In this document: piece after piece, positions 63,155 to 64,000 of the stretch
How the letters are laid out: each line of letters opens with the position of its first letter
Position numbering within the stretch: position 1 is the stretch's first letter
Source of the DNA: Rhinopomastus cyanomelas
Taxonomy: Eukaryota; Chordata; Aves; Bucerotiformes; Rhinopomastidae
Assembly (NCBI GenBank): GCA_013400115.1
Contig: VXBP01004440.1
Coordinates: 607,909-671,908 of the forward strand
Length of the DNA stretch: 64,000 bases
Direction: 5' to 3'
Program-made: the position numbers and the translations under genes
The notes under the pieces: generated by a model
Told to the model about the DNA's origin: nothing
The model's input: only the letters and a program-made list of their open reading frames with translations
The model's database searches: none

Positions 63155-63290
63155 TCCAGACTAATTAGCACCCGCACAGCCACTCATTAACGTTATTGCT
63201 GGGCCATTATTCATGTCCCCAGCTCTCATCTGCGGCTTTTCAGTCGCTTCATTTCAATCTGCTTCAGCATCGGGAGATGGAAACTAAACC
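63155..63290. promoter_or_regulatory. CNE-like block
   Basis: 'agactaattagcacccgc', 'cattaacgttattgctggg', 'ccattattcatgtcccc', 'gcttcatttcaatctgc'. TAATTAGCACC is shared with 13425-13440 and 34690-34700, suggesting a recurring binding-site word. Confidence 0.48.
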
Positions 63291-63725
63291 CGGGCGTTCA
63301 CCCGCTGCTGCGCAGCCCCGCGCCCCGCTCCTCCCGCACCCGCTCCTGCATCCCGCAGGCTCCCGGTGCTCCCAGGACGCGCTGGCCCGTTTGCCCCCAT
63401 CAGGTGGGGCTGAGCAGGGAGCGGCCCCTGTTCCCCGCGAGGAGCTGGTGCGCGCACCCGAGGCAGCACCGGGGGGGCACGCACGGGTGCGGCGGCCGCG
63501 GTCTGTTTGTCGGGAGTCGCCAGCTGCCCTCCGCCACCAGCCCGTCACCACCAGCTCCCGCTCCCACGTCCGTCCATCTCAAACGAACTTGCCCGTCGCA
63601 TCTCCAGACGAGCTCTGCCTCCGTCAGCTCCGCCTCTCTAACAGCGCTGCGCAGACACTGAGTTCGGTGCCAGCGAAGCCTGTTCCCAGGCTGCGGTCCC
63701 TGCCACCCCCGCACCGCGGGAGGCC
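63291..63725. other. CpG-rich stretch
   Basis: CpG-rich ('cagccccgcgccccgctcc', 'gtgcggcggccgcggtctg'). It begins abruptly after the AT-rich block. No exon recognised. Confidence 0.38.
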
Positions 63726-63770
63726 GCGCAGCCCCCTGCCCCACAGCCCCCTGCCCCACAGCCCCCCCCA
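63726..63770. repeat. Short tandem repeat, 15 bp
   Basis: 'cagccccctgcccca' occurs three times in tandem, the last truncated. Confidence 0.88.
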
Positions 63771-63883
63771 ACACCGAGCACGAAGGTCGCTGAGGCAGGG
63801 CATGGGGCAGGGGGTCCTGGGAGGGGGCGGCAAAGCTGCACACGCTGAACCGCTCGCCCAGGGGTGCTGCCACAGGCCAAGGG

Positions 63884-63936
63884 GTCAAGCCATCGTCCCG
63901 GGGGTCTTCTCCAACTTGAATGACTCTATGATTCTG
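63884..63936 (+). mobile_element. CR1 LINE 3'-tip fragment (older type)
   Basis: 'ggtcttctccaacttgaatg' and 'actctatgattctgg' form a CR1 3' end of the 'gtcttttccaacc' class, about 50 bp. Confidence 0.83.
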
Positions 63937-63945
63937 GTTCCGTCA

Positions 63946-64000
63946 GTCATCAGAAGGAGGGTGGTTACATGGAGAGAGGTTCTCCTCTCCCTCTGCTCTG
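63946..64000 (+). mobile_element. CR1 LINE (subfamily A), cut by window end
   Basis: 'catcagaaggagggtggtta' and 'gagagaggttctcctctccc' equal the RT-derived start of other subfamily A copies. The frame through the pyrimidine run has the normal length. The rest lies beyond 64000. Confidence 0.88.

Noticed and set aside
1..64000. Bacterial or viral gene cluster
   Set aside because: No dense same-strand coding, no ribosome-binding-site pattern and no viral genes. Every recognisable coding remnant is CR1 retrotransposon.

Overview
The window looks like bird nuclear DNA, probably from a GC-rich microchromosome or another GC-rich arm. The main evidence is about 35 fragments of the CR1 LINE retrotransposon. 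Several still end in the CR1 3' tail (runs of ATTCTATG/ATTCTGTG) next to the diagnostic 'ggaggtcccttccaa' box. By eye these fragments fill roughly 15% of the window, which is high for a chicken-like genome and would fit a CR1-rich lineage such as woodpeckers and relatives. That last point is inference. Minisatellites, G/C homopolymers and two runs of N (780 and 13 bases) fit a draft assembly of such a chromosome.

I recognise no host protein-coding gene, tRNA, rRNA or known ncRNA. The long open frames are by-products of high GC content, of minisatellites with periods divisible by three, or of CR1 reverse-transcriptase remnants. The sequence reads as intergenic DNA or one very large intron.

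What stands out is a chain of about 35 short AT-rich islands (80-450 bp) in otherwise GC-rich DNA. They are rich in homeodomain-type TAATTA/TTAATTAA cores, octamer ATGCAAAT, TCF/LEF-like ATCAAAG and SOX-like ACAAT motifs. This is the usual look of conserved non-coding elements (CNEs) around a vertebrate developmental regulator. I cannot name the target gene from sequence alone, and the CNE calls are inference until aligned with other birds.

Layout: 0-10 kb holds CNE-like blocks at both ends, an orphan CpG-rich stretch near 5 kb and five substantial CR1 copies, including the longest (3309-4145, minus). 10-25 kb has CNE-like blocks near 10.6, 13.2, 15.0, 15.8, 18.5, 21.7, 23.4 and 24.7 kb and four minisatellites. 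25-36 kb has CR1 copies (one with a triplicated tail), strong CNE-like blocks at 29.8, 31.8, 32.9 and 34.8 kb, and a 36-bp minisatellite broken by the 780-base gap. 36-48 kb is repeat-poor, with CNE-like blocks at 41.8, 42.3, 44.5 and 48.3 kb. 48-64 kb alternates CNE-like blocks (49.1, 50.6, 51.4, 55.4, 58.2, 60.8, 62.1, 63.2 kb) with CR1 fragments, and the window ends inside a CR1 copy.

No genes can be said to work together here. If the CNE reading is right, the window is a regulatory landscape acting on a gene outside it, later peppered with CR1 insertions that mostly fall between the AT-rich blocks.
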